A stretch of 64,000 nucleotides of DNA from Nocardioides sp. zg-1228. GTDB lineage: Bacteria > Actinomycetota > Actinomycetes > Propionibacteriales > Nocardioidaceae. A program made the translations under genes and the position numbers. Location: the NCBI RefSeq assembly GCF_017086465.1, contig NZ_CP070961.1, forward strand, positions 1,612,001 through 1,676,000. Reading direction: 5' to 3'. How positions within the stretch are numbered: the stretch's first letter is position 1; each line of letters begins with the position of its first letter. Under the pieces are notes generated by a model. It saw nothing but the letters and a program-made list of their open reading frames with translations, made no database searches and was not told the origin of the DNA. Shown here in pieces: positions 8,926 to 17,027 of this stretch.

Positions 8926-10296
8926 TCAGACGAGCGTGAGCCCGGCCTCGGCAGCGCTCTCGTCGTACGAGTCGTCGATGGCGACGACGTCGTGGCCGCG
9001 CGCGGCGAGGACCGAGGCGACGACGCCGGCGCGGTAGCCGCCGGCACAGTGGATCCAGAGCCTCTGCTGCGGGATCGACTCGAGGTGGGCCAGGACGGCG
9101 TGGACGGGGACGTTGACGGCGCCGGCGATGTGGCCGGCGTCGTACTCCGCCGGGCGGCGCACGTCGAGGACCACGCGCTCGCCGGCAGGGTCCTCGCGGA
9201 TCTCCGCGGCGAGCCCGGCGAAGTCGGTGACCGGGAAGCTGCCGAGCGGGGCGCCGTCGGCCCAGTCCTCGGGCGTGCCGGTGGCCATCGCGGCCGGGTC
9301 CATGCCGATGCGGACCATCTCGCGCTGCGCCTCGGCCACCTGCTCGGGGGTCTCGCCGAGCAGCGTGATGGTCGCGTCGTAGGGGAGGATCCAGCCCAGG
9401 TAGGTGACGAACTGGCCGTCGAGGCCGAAGTTGACGCTGCCGCTGAGGTGACCGGCGGCGAACGCCGACCGGGTCCGCAGGTCCACGACCCACTCGCCGG
9501 CGTCGATGCGGCGGCGCAGCTCGGCCGGGTCGGCGAGCTCGGGGTCGGACAGGTCGGCCGCCCGCGGGCCGGCGGTGTTCGCGGGGCCCATCTCGGCGTA
9601 GTAGGCGGGGAACTCCTCGAGGCCCGCGAGCAGGCCGTCGACGTAGTCCGCCTCGTCCTTGGTCAGGGCCGGGTTGGTCCGCTTCTCGTCGCCGATGGTG
9701 CTCGCGGTCGCGTCGGACTGGGTGGCCGAGCAGAAGCTGCCGAAGCCGTGGGTCGGGAAGACCGACGTGTCGTCAGGCAGCTCGTCGGCGAGGCGTTGGG
9801 CGGAGTGCCACTGCGCGTGGACCAGGGCGTCGGTGTGGTCGGGGCCGAGCAGGTCGGGACGGCCGGTGGAGCCGTGGAGCAGCGACCCGCCGGTGAACAC
9901 CGCGACGGGCTCGTCGCCGGCCGAGAGCGCAAAGGACAGGTGGGTGTGGGTGTGGCCGGGGGTGTGGACCACGCGCACCCGCATGGTGTCGCCGACGGCG
10001 ACGACGTCGCCGTCGCGGACGGGGGTGCGCTCGAAGGCGACCGGGTCGTCGACGTTGACGAGGTAGGCGGCGCCGACCGCCTCGGCCAGGGCCAGCCCGC
10101 CCGTGACGTAGTCGTTGTGGATGTGGGTCTCGAAGACGTGGGTGATCCGCACGCCCGCCTCGTCGGCGGCGGCCAGGACGCGGTCGATGTCGCGCTGCGG
10201 GTCGACGACGAGCGCGACGGCGCCGTCGTGGGCCACGTACGTGCGGTCGCCGAGGCCGGGGGTGTCGATCGGGACGACGGTGACGGGGATGGGCAT
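8926..10296 (-). CDS. MBL-fold hydrolase/persulfide dioxygenase-like protein with two rhodanese domains
   Basis: The 456-residue protein combines a metallo-beta-lactamase fold (THIHND near 57-62, HTPGHTHTH further on) with two C-terminal rhodanese domains. The first rhodanese lacks a catalytic cysteine. The second has HCAGGYR. The arrangement resembles CstB and ETHE1-rhodanese fusions, which oxidise low-molecular-weight persulfides to sulfite or thiosulfate. The position that is FTGD in ETHE1, supplying a metal ligand, reads FTGG here. An AGGAGG site precedes the ATG at 10296. It is first gene of a three-gene operon and divergent from an ArsR-rhodanese regulator. Confidence 0.85.
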   Translation of the reverse strand: MPIPVTVVPIDTPGLGDRTYVAHDGAVALVVDPQRDIDRVLAAADEAGVRITHVFETHIHNDYVTGGLALAEAVGAAYLVNVDDPVAFERTPVRDGDVVAVGDTMRVRVVHTPGHTHTHLSFALSAGDEPVAVFTGGSLLHGSTGRPDLLGPDHTDALVHAQWHSAQRLADELPDDTSVFPTHGFGSFCSATQSDATASTIGDEKRTNPALTKDEADYVDGLLAGLEEFPAYYAEMGPANTAGPRAADLSDPELADPAELRRRIDAGEWVVDLRTRSAFAAGHLSGSVNFGLDGQFVTYLGWILPYDATITLLGETPEQVAEAQREMVRIGMDPAAMATGTPEDWADGAPLGSFPVTDFAGLAAEIREDPAGERVVLDVRRPAEYDAGHIAGAVNVPVHAVLAHLESIPQQRLWIHCAGGYRAGVVASVLAARGHDVVAIDDSYDESAAEAGLTLV

Positions 10297-10317
10297 GGGG
10301 CCTCCTAGGTTCGATGG

Positions 10318-10333
10318 ATACCCTGGGGGGTAT
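10318..10333. promoter_or_regulatory. Palindrome ATACCC-N4-GGGTAT, candidate CsoR/CstR-type operator
   Basis: A perfect 6-bp inverted repeat with a 4-base G-rich centre lies 22 bases upstream of the MBL-rhodanese start. Its C-tract/G-tract shape resembles operators of the CsoR/CstR family, which control copper and persulfide genes, rather than typical ArsR sites. No CsoR-family gene is in the window. Confidence 0.5.
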
Positions 10334-10359
10334 GGGAGGACCGTAGCAAGACAACCTAC

Positions 10360-10374
10360 GATCTTCCAAAGATC
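10360..10374. promoter_or_regulatory. Palindrome GATCTT-N3-AAGATC, candidate ArsR-family operator
   Basis: A perfect 6-bp inverted repeat with a 3-base spacer sits 13 bases upstream of the ArsR-rhodanese start and overlaps a possible TACGAT -10 (10357-10362). Its position suits autorepression by that regulator. Confidence 0.5.
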
Positions 10375-10386
10375 ATTGGAGGAACG

Positions 10387-11058
10387 ATGAACGAAGAGCG
10401 TCGCCACCACCTGTTCGACGAGCTCGCCGTCGTCGGCAAGGCCTTCGGCAGCGCCAAGCGGCTCGAGCTGGTCGACCTGCTCGCCCAGGGCGAGCGCACG
10501 GTCGACGGGCTGGCCCGGGCCGCGGGGATGGGGGTGAGCACGGTCTCGGCGCACCTGCAGGTCCTCAAGCTCGCCCACCTGGTGCTGACCCGGCGCGAGG
10601 GGACCAAGGTGTTCTACCGCCTCGCGGGCGACGACGTGGCCGACCTCTACGCCGCGATGCGCGCCGTCGCCCGCGACCGCTCCGCCGACGTCGGCCGGGC
10701 CCTCGAGGCCTACCTCGACCTGCCCGGCTCGGGGGAGGTGGGCCTGGTGACGCGCGACGAGCTCGAGCAGCTGCTGGCGTCCGGCGAGGTCACCCTCCTC
10801 GACGTGCGTCCCGCCGAGGAGTACCTCGCCGGCCACATCCCGGGCGCCCGGAGCATGCCGCTCGAGACGCTGGACGGCGAGACGGACGCCTTGCGGCACG
10901 CGCCGCCGGTGGTGGCCTACTGCCGCGGCAGCTTCTGCGTGATGGCGCACGACGCCGTCCGCATCCTGGGCGGGGCCGGCGTCGAGGCACGGCGCCTCGA
11001 GGACGGGATGCTGGAGTGGCGTACGTCCGGGCTCCCCGTCGCGGCGGGCGCGGCGTGA
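10387..11058 (+). CDS. ArsR-family winged-helix regulator fused to rhodanese domain
   Basis: The 223-residue protein has an ArsR/SmtB winged helix (about 15-85; recognition region MGVSTVSAHLQVL) joined to a rhodanese domain (about 119-215). The active-site loop is CRGSFC, with Cys179 and Cys184. There are no cysteines in the DNA-binding half, so any sulfur sensing must use the rhodanese pair. A GGAGGAACG site precedes the ATG. It is divergent from the MBL-rhodanese operon and most likely represses it until persulfide modifies the cysteines; this is inference from domain composition and arrangement. Confidence 0.88.
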   Translation: MNEERRHHLFDELAVVGKAFGSAKRLELVDLLAQGERTVDGLARAAGMGVSTVSAHLQVLKLAHLVLTRREGTKVFYRLAGDDVADLYAAMRAVARDRSADVGRALEAYLDLPGSGEVGLVTRDELEQLLASGEVTLLDVRPAEEYLAGHIPGARSMPLETLDGETDALRHAPPVVAYCRGSFCVMAHDAVRILGGAGVEARRLEDGMLEWRTSGLPVAAGAA

Positions 11059-11094
11059 CCGCGGCCCGGTCGGTCCTGCCCGGCTGAGGCGACG

Positions 11095-12267
11095 TCAGGC
11101 CGCGCGAGCCGGCGAGGTCCCGGCCGTACGACGGGCCAGCGGCACGCCCCGCGCGACGACGGCCAGGGCCACGAGCCCGAGCACGACGTAGGGACCGGAG
11201 GCCGCCACCTGGAGCGCGTCCCACGACAGCTCCGGTCGGTCGTCGTCGATCCGTCGGACGACGTACGTCGCGGTGGTCGCCAGCACGGTGACGAGCAGCA
11301 GCCGGGAGCGCTGCCAGCCCAGCACCAGCATCGGCACGCACCAGACCCAGTGATGGGTCCACGAGATCGGCGAGACCATCAGCCCGGTGGCGGCGATGGC
11401 CACCAGGCCGCCCAGGTCGTCGCCGGCGCGCCCGGCCCGGATGGCCACGTACGTCCCGACCAGCAGCACGGCGAGGACGGCCACCATCGTCGTGGCGAGC
11501 TGCCAACCCGCGAGATCGCGCTCACCGAAGGCACGGACCAGCCATCCTCGGACCGACTGGTTGGTGATCCTCTCCGGACTCCCGACCCGTCGGTCGTCGT
11601 AGAGGTGGCGCGTCCAGTAGTCCCACGTCGCCTGCCGGTCCACGATCGCGGAGAGCGCCACCGTGCCGAGCGCCGTCACGGCGGCTCTCACCCCGGTCCG
11701 CCGGGGGCCGGCCAGCAGCAGGTAGCCGACGACGATCGCGGGGGTCACCTTGAGCCCGGCGGCCAGACCGGTGCCCACCCCGGCCCACCGGGTGCCGCGC
11801 AGCACGGTCAGGTCGGCAAGGACGAGGGCGACGACCAGCAGGTCGACCTGGCCGAGCGCGATCGTGGACTGCACCGGCTCGCACCACACGGCGACCGCGG
11901 TCACGACGGCCGTGCCCGTGCTCAGCCGGCGGCCCTCGGTGCCGGCGAGACGGAGCGAGAGGTGGCCCACCACCGCCAGCAGCGCCACGTTGGCCAGCAC
12001 GGACGCCGGGGCGAGGACGCCCATCGGCAGGAGGCTCACCGGGGAGAAGACGATCGCGGCGAACGGCGGGTAGGTCATCAGGCCGCGCACCCCCGGCAGG
12101 GCGCCGTAGAGGTCCCACCCGTGCCGGAGCGCCATGCCCTCGGCGCGGTAGACGGCGAGGTCGATGACGTCGGGCACGAGGTCGCCGTGGGTGCCCCGCA
12201 GCGCCAGGCGGCAGGCCACCGACACGACGGCGATCGCCCAGGCGGTGCGAGGGGTCAGGGCCGGCAC
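11095..12267 (-). CDS. GT87-family (DUF2029) polyprenol-sugar glycosyltransferase
   Basis: A polytopic membrane protein of about 390 residues, with roughly ten hydrophobic segments and the family motif DLAVYRAEG near the N terminus. Later come YPPFAA, GLAAGLKVTPA and SWTHHW. GT87 enzymes transfer mannose or arabinose from polyprenyl phosphate donors to cell-envelope glycans on the outer face of the membrane. The start is uncertain. I used the GTG at 12267 because homology-like sequence begins there and no good ribosome site is visible upstream. It is convergent with the ArsR-rhodanese gene. Confidence 0.8.
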   Translation of the reverse strand: MPALTPRTAWAIAVVSVACRLALRGTHGDLVPDVIDLAVYRAEGMALRHGWDLYGALPGVRGLMTYPPFAAIVFSPVSLLPMGVLAPASVLANVALLAVVGHLSLRLAGTEGRRLSTGTAVVTAVAVWCEPVQSTIALGQVDLLVVALVLADLTVLRGTRWAGVGTGLAAGLKVTPAIVVGYLLLAGPRRTGVRAAVTALGTVALSAIVDRQATWDYWTRHLYDDRRVGSPERITNQSVRGWLVRAFGERDLAGWQLATTMVAVLAVLLVGTYVAIRAGRAGDDLGGLVAIAATGLMVSPISWTHHWVWCVPMLVLGWQRSRLLLVTVLATTATYVVRRIDDDRPELSWDALQVAASGPYVVLGLVALAVVARGVPLARRTAGTSPARAA

Positions 12268-12425
12268 ACCGCCATGCTCGTCGCTGCGGGGGCCGGCCGG
12301 CGGAGCACACCGGCCCCGGAACCCACTGGTCCTTCGGCACTGTCCGAGGGGCTGGGGTCCTCGTAGCGTGCCCGGTACCCGGCGGGTCGCGCGGACCTCG
12401 CGCCAGGGTGAGGGGAGAGGGGCTC

Positions 12426-13049
12426 GTGACGGGCATCGTCGACGCACTGGTCGCACTGCCGCCGTGGCTGGTGCTGCTCGTGGTCTTCGCGCTCCCCGCT
12501 GCGGAGGCCGGTCTGATGGTCGGGGTCTTCATCCCGGGGGAGATCGCCGTGCTCATCGGCGGTGTCGTCGCCCACGAGGGCGAGCTGCCGCTGTGGGCGG
12601 TGATCCTCACCGCGTCGTCGGGCGCGTTGATCGGCGACCAGGCCGGGTACGAGCTCGGCCGGCGCCACGGTGGTCGGCTCGCGGGACGCCTGCTGGGCCA
12701 CGTCGTCCGGCCCGGGGACATCGACCGCACCTACGACCTGCTCCGGCGTCGCGGGGGCCTGGCGGTGGCGCTGGGACGCTGGATCGCGGTCGTGCGCGCG
12801 CTGCTGCCCGGTGCCGCCGGCGCGATCGGGATGGCGCGGCTCAGGTTCACCGTCTTCAACGTCGTCGGTGGCGTCCTCTGGGCGAGCGCGGTCGCGGTCG
12901 GGGGCTACCTGGTCGGCGCGTCCTACCGCGCGCTCGAGCACGACATCGGGCTCGCGGCCGACGTCCTGCTCCTGATCGTGCTGGTCGGGGTGGGCGGCTG
13001 GGTGCTCGTCCGCCGCCGCCGCGAGGCGGCGCGTCCTGACGCCTCTTAG
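12426..13049 (+). CDS. DedA/SNARE-associated family membrane protein
   Basis: A 207-residue integral membrane protein with the DedA signature: FIPGE near residue 39, GDQAGYELGRRHGG, then GRWIAVVRALLPGAAG. DedA proteins act as lipid scramblases or flippases and affect membrane-potential homeostasis. GTG 12426 was preferred to the in-frame GTG at 12408 because a GAGGGGAG site lies between them at good spacing. The last eight codons and the stop fall inside the first unit of a 32-bp tandem repeat. Confidence 0.85.
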   Translation: MTGIVDALVALPPWLVLLVVFALPAAEAGLMVGVFIPGEIAVLIGGVVAHEGELPLWAVILTASSGALIGDQAGYELGRRHGGRLAGRLLGHVVRPGDIDRTYDLLRRRGGLAVALGRWIAVVRALLPGAAGAIGMARLRFTVFNVVGGVLWASAVAVGGYLVGASYRALEHDIGLAADVLLLIVLVGVGGWVLVRRRREAARPDAS

Positions 13050-13168
13050 GGGTCGAGGCGGCGCGTCCTGACAGCCTTTGGGGGTCGAGGCGGCGCGTCC
13101 TGACGCCTCTTCGGGGTCGAGGCGGCGCGTCCTGACGCCCAATCGGGGTCGAGGCGGCGCGTCCTGAC
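13022..13168. repeat. Five-copy 32-bp direct tandem repeat
   Basis: The 19-base core cgaggcggcgcgtcctgac starts at 13022, 13054, 13086, 13118 and 13150, exactly 32 bases apart. The remaining 13 bases vary between copies. Copy 1 encodes the DedA C terminus and contains its stop codon; the rest fills the gap to the convergent marR gene. In copies 1 and 3, gaggcg pairs with cgcctc 11 bases later, so each unit can form a hairpin that might act in bidirectional termination. Confidence 0.92.
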
Positions 13169-13195
13169 GCACGCGTCCCCGCGGTCAGGAGGTCG

Positions 13196-13666
13196 TCACC
13201 CCTCGCGCGTGCCGCCTGGGGTGCCGCGCATCACGCGCTCGATGCCGGCGAGCCCGAGCCGGAGGCCGGCGACCTCGGCGTCGGTGAGCCCGGGCACGAC
13301 GTCGCGCCAGTGCCGCAGCTGCATGGCGGCGACGTCCTCGAGCGCCTCGCTGCCCGCCGCGGTCGTACGCAGGAGCAGGGCGCGCCGGTCGTCCGGGGCC
13401 GGCTCCTGGACGAGGAACCCGCCCGCCACCAGTCGCGAGACGAGGCCCGACACGGTCGCCGCGCTGACGCAGAGGGCGTCGGCGACGGCGTGGGCCGTCA
13501 TCGGGGCGCGGTACTGCACGAGCATGAGCACCTTGAGCTGCTGGACCGACAGCTCGGTGGCGACGACCTCGTCGACCCGGACGTGGGCGAAGGCCTCCTG
13601 CAGCCGGCAGGAGAGCGCCTCCACCTCGCGGACGTCCTCGTCCCGATTGCTCACGGTCACCACCAT
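13196..13666 (-). CDS. MarR-family transcriptional regulator
   Basis: The 156-residue winged-helix protein has the MarR recognition region (SAATVSGLVSRLVAGGF) and the wing motif DDRR. It is divergent from an RND efflux gene. The start codon region adjoins a 23-bp inverted repeat that also covers the transporter's upstream region. It very likely represses both genes and is released by a small-molecule ligand or drug. No ribosome site precedes the ATG, so the transcript may be leaderless. Confidence 0.88.
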   Translation of the reverse strand: MVVTVSNRDEDVREVEALSCRLQEAFAHVRVDEVVATELSVQQLKVLMLVQYRAPMTAHAVADALCVSAATVSGLVSRLVAGGFLVQEPAPDDRRALLLRTTAAGSEALEDVAAMQLRHWRDVVPGLTDAEVAGLRLGLAGIERVMRGTPGGTREG

Positions 13667-13689
13667 ATCGTTAGCATCGCGCTAACGAT
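13667..13689. promoter_or_regulatory. MarR operator, 9-bp inverted repeat with 5-base spacer
   Basis: Arms atcgttagc (13667-13675) and gctaacgat (13681-13689) are exact reverse complements around atcgc. The site touches the first base of marR and lies 42 bases before the RND start, so one dimer could block both promoters. Confidence 0.8.
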
Positions 13690-13731
13690 TTCGTGGACCT
13701 CCGGTCCGCCCTGACACAGGAGCCGCACCCC

Positions 13732-16700
13732 GTGGGTCATCTCGCGTCCTTCTCGCTTCGCAACCGAGCCCTCATCGCCCTCTCCACGGTCATGGTGGCG
13801 ATCTTCGGCGTGCTGTCCGCGGGGGCGCTGAAGCAGGAGCTGATCCCCAACCTGGAGTTCCCGGCCGTGGGCGTGGTCCTGCCCTACGCCGGCGCCTCCC
13901 CGGAGGCGGTCGAGCAGGAGGTCACGGCGCCCGCCGAGCAGGCACTCTCCGGGGTCGACGGGCTCGAGCAGGTCGACTCCACGTCGTCGAGCGGCGTCTC
14001 GCTGGTCCTGCTCACCCTCGAGTACGGCACCGACCTCCAGCGCGCCCAGCAGCAGGCCGAGAGCGCGATGAGCAGTGCGCAGGGCCTGCCGGAGTCCGTC
14101 GAGCCGGTCGTCTTCGCCGGCAGCTTCGACCAGTTCCCCGTGGTGCAGCTCGCGGTCACCTCCGACGCCGACCCCGCGCAGCTCGCCGAGCGCATCGACC
14201 GCCTCGTCGTGCCGTCCCTCGAGGACGTCGAGGGCGTCCGCCAGGTCGACGTCACCGGTGCCCCCACCGACCGCGTCGAGGTCACCCCGACGCCCGCGGC
14301 CCGCCAACTCGGAGTGAGCGCCGCGGACGTGTCCGACGCGCTGTCGACCAACGCCTCGCTCGTGCCTGCCGGCACCGTCGACGACGCCGGGTCGAGCCTG
14401 TCGGTCCAGGTCGGCGCCACGCCGACGACCCTCGCCGAGCTGCGCCGGGTGCCGGTGTCGCTGCCCGAGGGCGGTACGCGACCGCTCGGCGAGGTGGCCG
14501 AGGTGCGCACCGCGCAGGCGACGCCGACGTCGTACTCCCGCACCAACGGCGAGACGAGCCTCGCCGTTGCGATCACCAAGACGCCCGACGGCAACACCGT
14601 CGACATCTCCCACGCGGTCGCCGAGCTCATCCCCGAGCTCGAGGACGACCTGGGCGACGGTGCCGAGTTCTCCGTCGCCTTCGACCAGGCACCCTTCATC
14701 GAGAAGTCGGTGGAGGACCTGACCACCGAGGGCGCCCTCGGGCTCTTCTTCGCGGTCCTGGTGATCCTGCTGTTCCTCTTCTCCGTCCGGTCCACGCTCG
14801 TCACGGCCCTGTCGATCCCGCTGTCGCTCCTGGTGACGCTGATCGGCCTGCGGCTGGGCGGCTACACGCTCAACATCCTCACCCTCGGCGCGCTGACCGT
14901 CGCGATCGGCCGCGTGGTCGACGACTCGATCGTGGTGATCGAGAACATCAAGCGACACCTGTCCTACGGGGAGTCCAAGGTCGCCGCGATCACCACCGCG
15001 GTGCGCGAGGTCGGCGGTGCCATCACCTCCTCGACGATCGCCACGGCCGCGGTGTTCCTGCCGATCGGCGTCGTCGGCGGCCAGGTCGGCGAGCTGTTCC
15101 GCCCCTTCGCCGTCACCGTGGCGCTCGCCCTGCTGGCCTCGCTCCTGGTGTCGCTCACGATCATCCCGGTGCTGGCCTACTGGTTCCTCAAGAGCCCCGA
15201 CACGGTCGTCGACCCGGCACGGGTGCAGGCGGACGCCGAGGCCAAGGAGGAGCGCTCGTGGCTGCGCCGCGCGTACGACCCCACCGTGCGCTGGGTGGTC
15301 CGCCGCCCGTGGCGCACCGTCGGTGTCGCCGTCGTCGTCCTGGTGGCGACGCTGGGGCTGACCCCCTTCATCAAGACCAACTTCCTGGGCAGCAGCGGCC
15401 AGAACACCCTCACGGTGACCCAGGAGCTCGAGCCCGGCGCCACGCTCGACCGGCAGGACGCCGCAGCGCGGGAGGTCGAATCGGTCCTCGTCGAGGACGA
15501 CGAGGTCGAGACGGTCCAGAGCACCGTCGGCACCGGGGAGGGCGTGGCCGCCATCTTCGGCGGCGGCGCGACGACCTTCGCCCTCACGCTGGCGGAGGAC
15601 GCCGACAGCGAGGCGGCCGCTGAGCGGATCGAGGCGGCCCTGGCCGACGCCACCGGCGACGTCACCGTCACCGCCGGCGACGCCGGCTTCGCCTCGGCGC
15701 TCGAGCTCGTGGTGACCGCGACCGACCAGTCCCGACTCGGCGAGGCCGCCGAGATCGTGGCCACCGAGCTGGAGGGCGTCGACGGCATCGGCACGGTGAC
15801 CTCGGACGCCGCAGCGGCCCAGCCGGTGCTGTCGGTCCGGGCCCGCCCCGAGGCCGAGGCCGCCGGCCTCACCTCAGGGTTCCTCGGTGGCGTGCTGGCC
15901 CAGGCCCTGTCGCAGCCGCCCGTCGGCCAGGCCACCATCGACGGCGAGCAGCTCGACGTCGTCGTGGTCGGCGGCCCGCGGCCGAGCTCGATCGCCGAGC
16001 TGCGGCAGCTGCCCGTCGGCGACGGCGCCTCGCTGGGACAGGTCGCCGAGCTGGTCGAGCAGGACGTCGCGACCGCGATCACCCGCTCCGACGGCGAGCG
16101 CACGGTCACCATCACCGCCGAGCCCGCGGCCGACGACCTCGGCTCGGTGACCGCCGACGTGCAGGCCCTGGTCGACGACCTCGACCTCCCCGAGGGCACC
16201 GACGTCTCCATCGGCGGCGTGTCGGAGGACCAGGCCGAGGCGTTCGGCCAGCTCGGCCTCGCGCTCCTCATCGCCATCGCGATCGTCTACGTCGTCATGG
16301 TGGCGACCTTCAAGTCGCTCGTGCAGCCGCTGATCCTGCTCGTCTCGGTGCCGTTCGCGGCCACCGGTGCGATGCTGCTGCTGGTCCTCACGGGCATCCC
16401 GCTCGGCGTCCCGTCGCTCATCGGCGCGCTCATGCTGGTGGGCATCGTGGTCACCAACGCCATCGTGCTCATCGACCTCGTCAACCAGCGCCGCGAGGCT
16501 GGGGCCAGCATCGCCGAGGCGCTGGCCGACGGCGGCGGGAAGCGCGTACGTCCCATCGTGATGACCGCGCTCGCCACGATCCTCGCCCTCACCCCGATGG
16601 CGTTCGGCGTCACCGGCGGCAGCGCCTTCATCTCCCAGCCGCTCGCGGTCGTGGTCATCGGCGGCCTGCTGTCCTCGACGTTCCTGACCCTCCTCCTGGT

Positions 16701-16809
16701 GCCGGCCCTCTACGTGCTCGTCGAGCGGCGCAAGGAGCGCCGCGCGCAGCGGCGCGCCGAGCGGCAGGGTCGAGGAGCGCGTGAGGTCGCCGACGCGCCG
16801 TCCGCGTAG
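13732..16809 (+). CDS. RND-family efflux transporter (AcrB/HAE1-like)
   Basis: A protein of about 1,025 residues with the RND plan: one N-terminal helix (ALIALSTVMVAIFGV), a large extracytoplasmic porter loop, a bundle of helices, a second loop and a final bundle. The proton-relay Asp pair is present in VVDDSIVVIENI. GTG 13732 was chosen over the upstream GTG at 13693 because ACAGGAG sits 9 bases before it. There is no membrane-fusion protein or outer-membrane factor nearby, as usual in Gram-positive actinobacteria. Control by the divergent MarR suggests export of a toxic small molecule or lipid; the substrate is unknown. Confidence 0.9.
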   Translation: MGHLASFSLRNRALIALSTVMVAIFGVLSAGALKQELIPNLEFPAVGVVLPYAGASPEAVEQEVTAPAEQALSGVDGLEQVDSTSSSGVSLVLLTLEYGTDLQRAQQQAESAMSSAQGLPESVEPVVFAGSFDQFPVVQLAVTSDADPAQLAERIDRLVVPSLEDVEGVRQVDVTGAPTDRVEVTPTPAARQLGVSAADVSDALSTNASLVPAGTVDDAGSSLSVQVGATPTTLAELRRVPVSLPEGGTRPLGEVAEVRTAQATPTSYSRTNGETSLAVAITKTPDGNTVDISHAVAELIPELEDDLGDGAEFSVAFDQAPFIEKSVEDLTTEGALGLFFAVLVILLFLFSVRSTLVTALSIPLSLLVTLIGLRLGGYTLNILTLGALTVAIGRVVDDSIVVIENIKRHLSYGESKVAAITTAVREVGGAITSSTIATAAVFLPIGVVGGQVGELFRPFAVTVALALLASLLVSLTIIPVLAYWFLKSPDTVVDPARVQADAEAKEERSWLRRAYDPTVRWVVRRPWRTVGVAVVVLVATLGLTPFIKTNFLGSSGQNTLTVTQELEPGATLDRQDAAAREVESVLVEDDEVETVQSTVGTGEGVAAIFGGGATTFALTLAEDADSEAAAERIEAALADATGDVTVTAGDAGFASALELVVTATDQSRLGEAAEIVATELEGVDGIGTVTSDAAAAQPVLSVRARPEAEAAGLTSGFLGGVLAQALSQPPVGQATIDGEQLDVVVVGGPRPSSIAELRQLPVGDGASLGQVAELVEQDVATAITRSDGERTVTITAEPAADDLGSVTADVQALVDDLDLPEGTDVSIGGVSEDQAEAFGQLGLALLIAIAIVYVVMVATFKSLVQPLILLVSVPFAATGAMLLLVLTGIPLGVPSLIGALMLVGIVVTNAIVLIDLVNQRREAGASIAEALADGGGKRVRPIVMTALATILALTPMAFGVTGGSAFISQPLAVVVIGGLLSSTFLTLLLVPALYVLVERRKERRAQRRAERQGRGAREVADAPSA

Positions 16810-17027
16810 GGAGTCGCTGCGAGGGCTGACCCGGTAGGGCTCGGCGGCGGCGCGCGGAAGACCGGGGCCATACGCCTCGTGCGCGGAGTCCGGGTGCGGC
16901 GTACCGTCGAAATCCACGCTCGATCGCCGGAAGCCCCGCGATCTGCCCCCAGTGGAGCGACCACCCGTGGATCGAGCAGCTGAGCTCGCGATCGCCACCG
17001 GGCAGCCGACGCACATCAGGAGGACAG

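Noticed and set aside
13022..13168. CRISPR array
   Set aside because: The period is only 32 bases with 13-base variable parts, far shorter than repeat plus spacer, and there are no cas genes.
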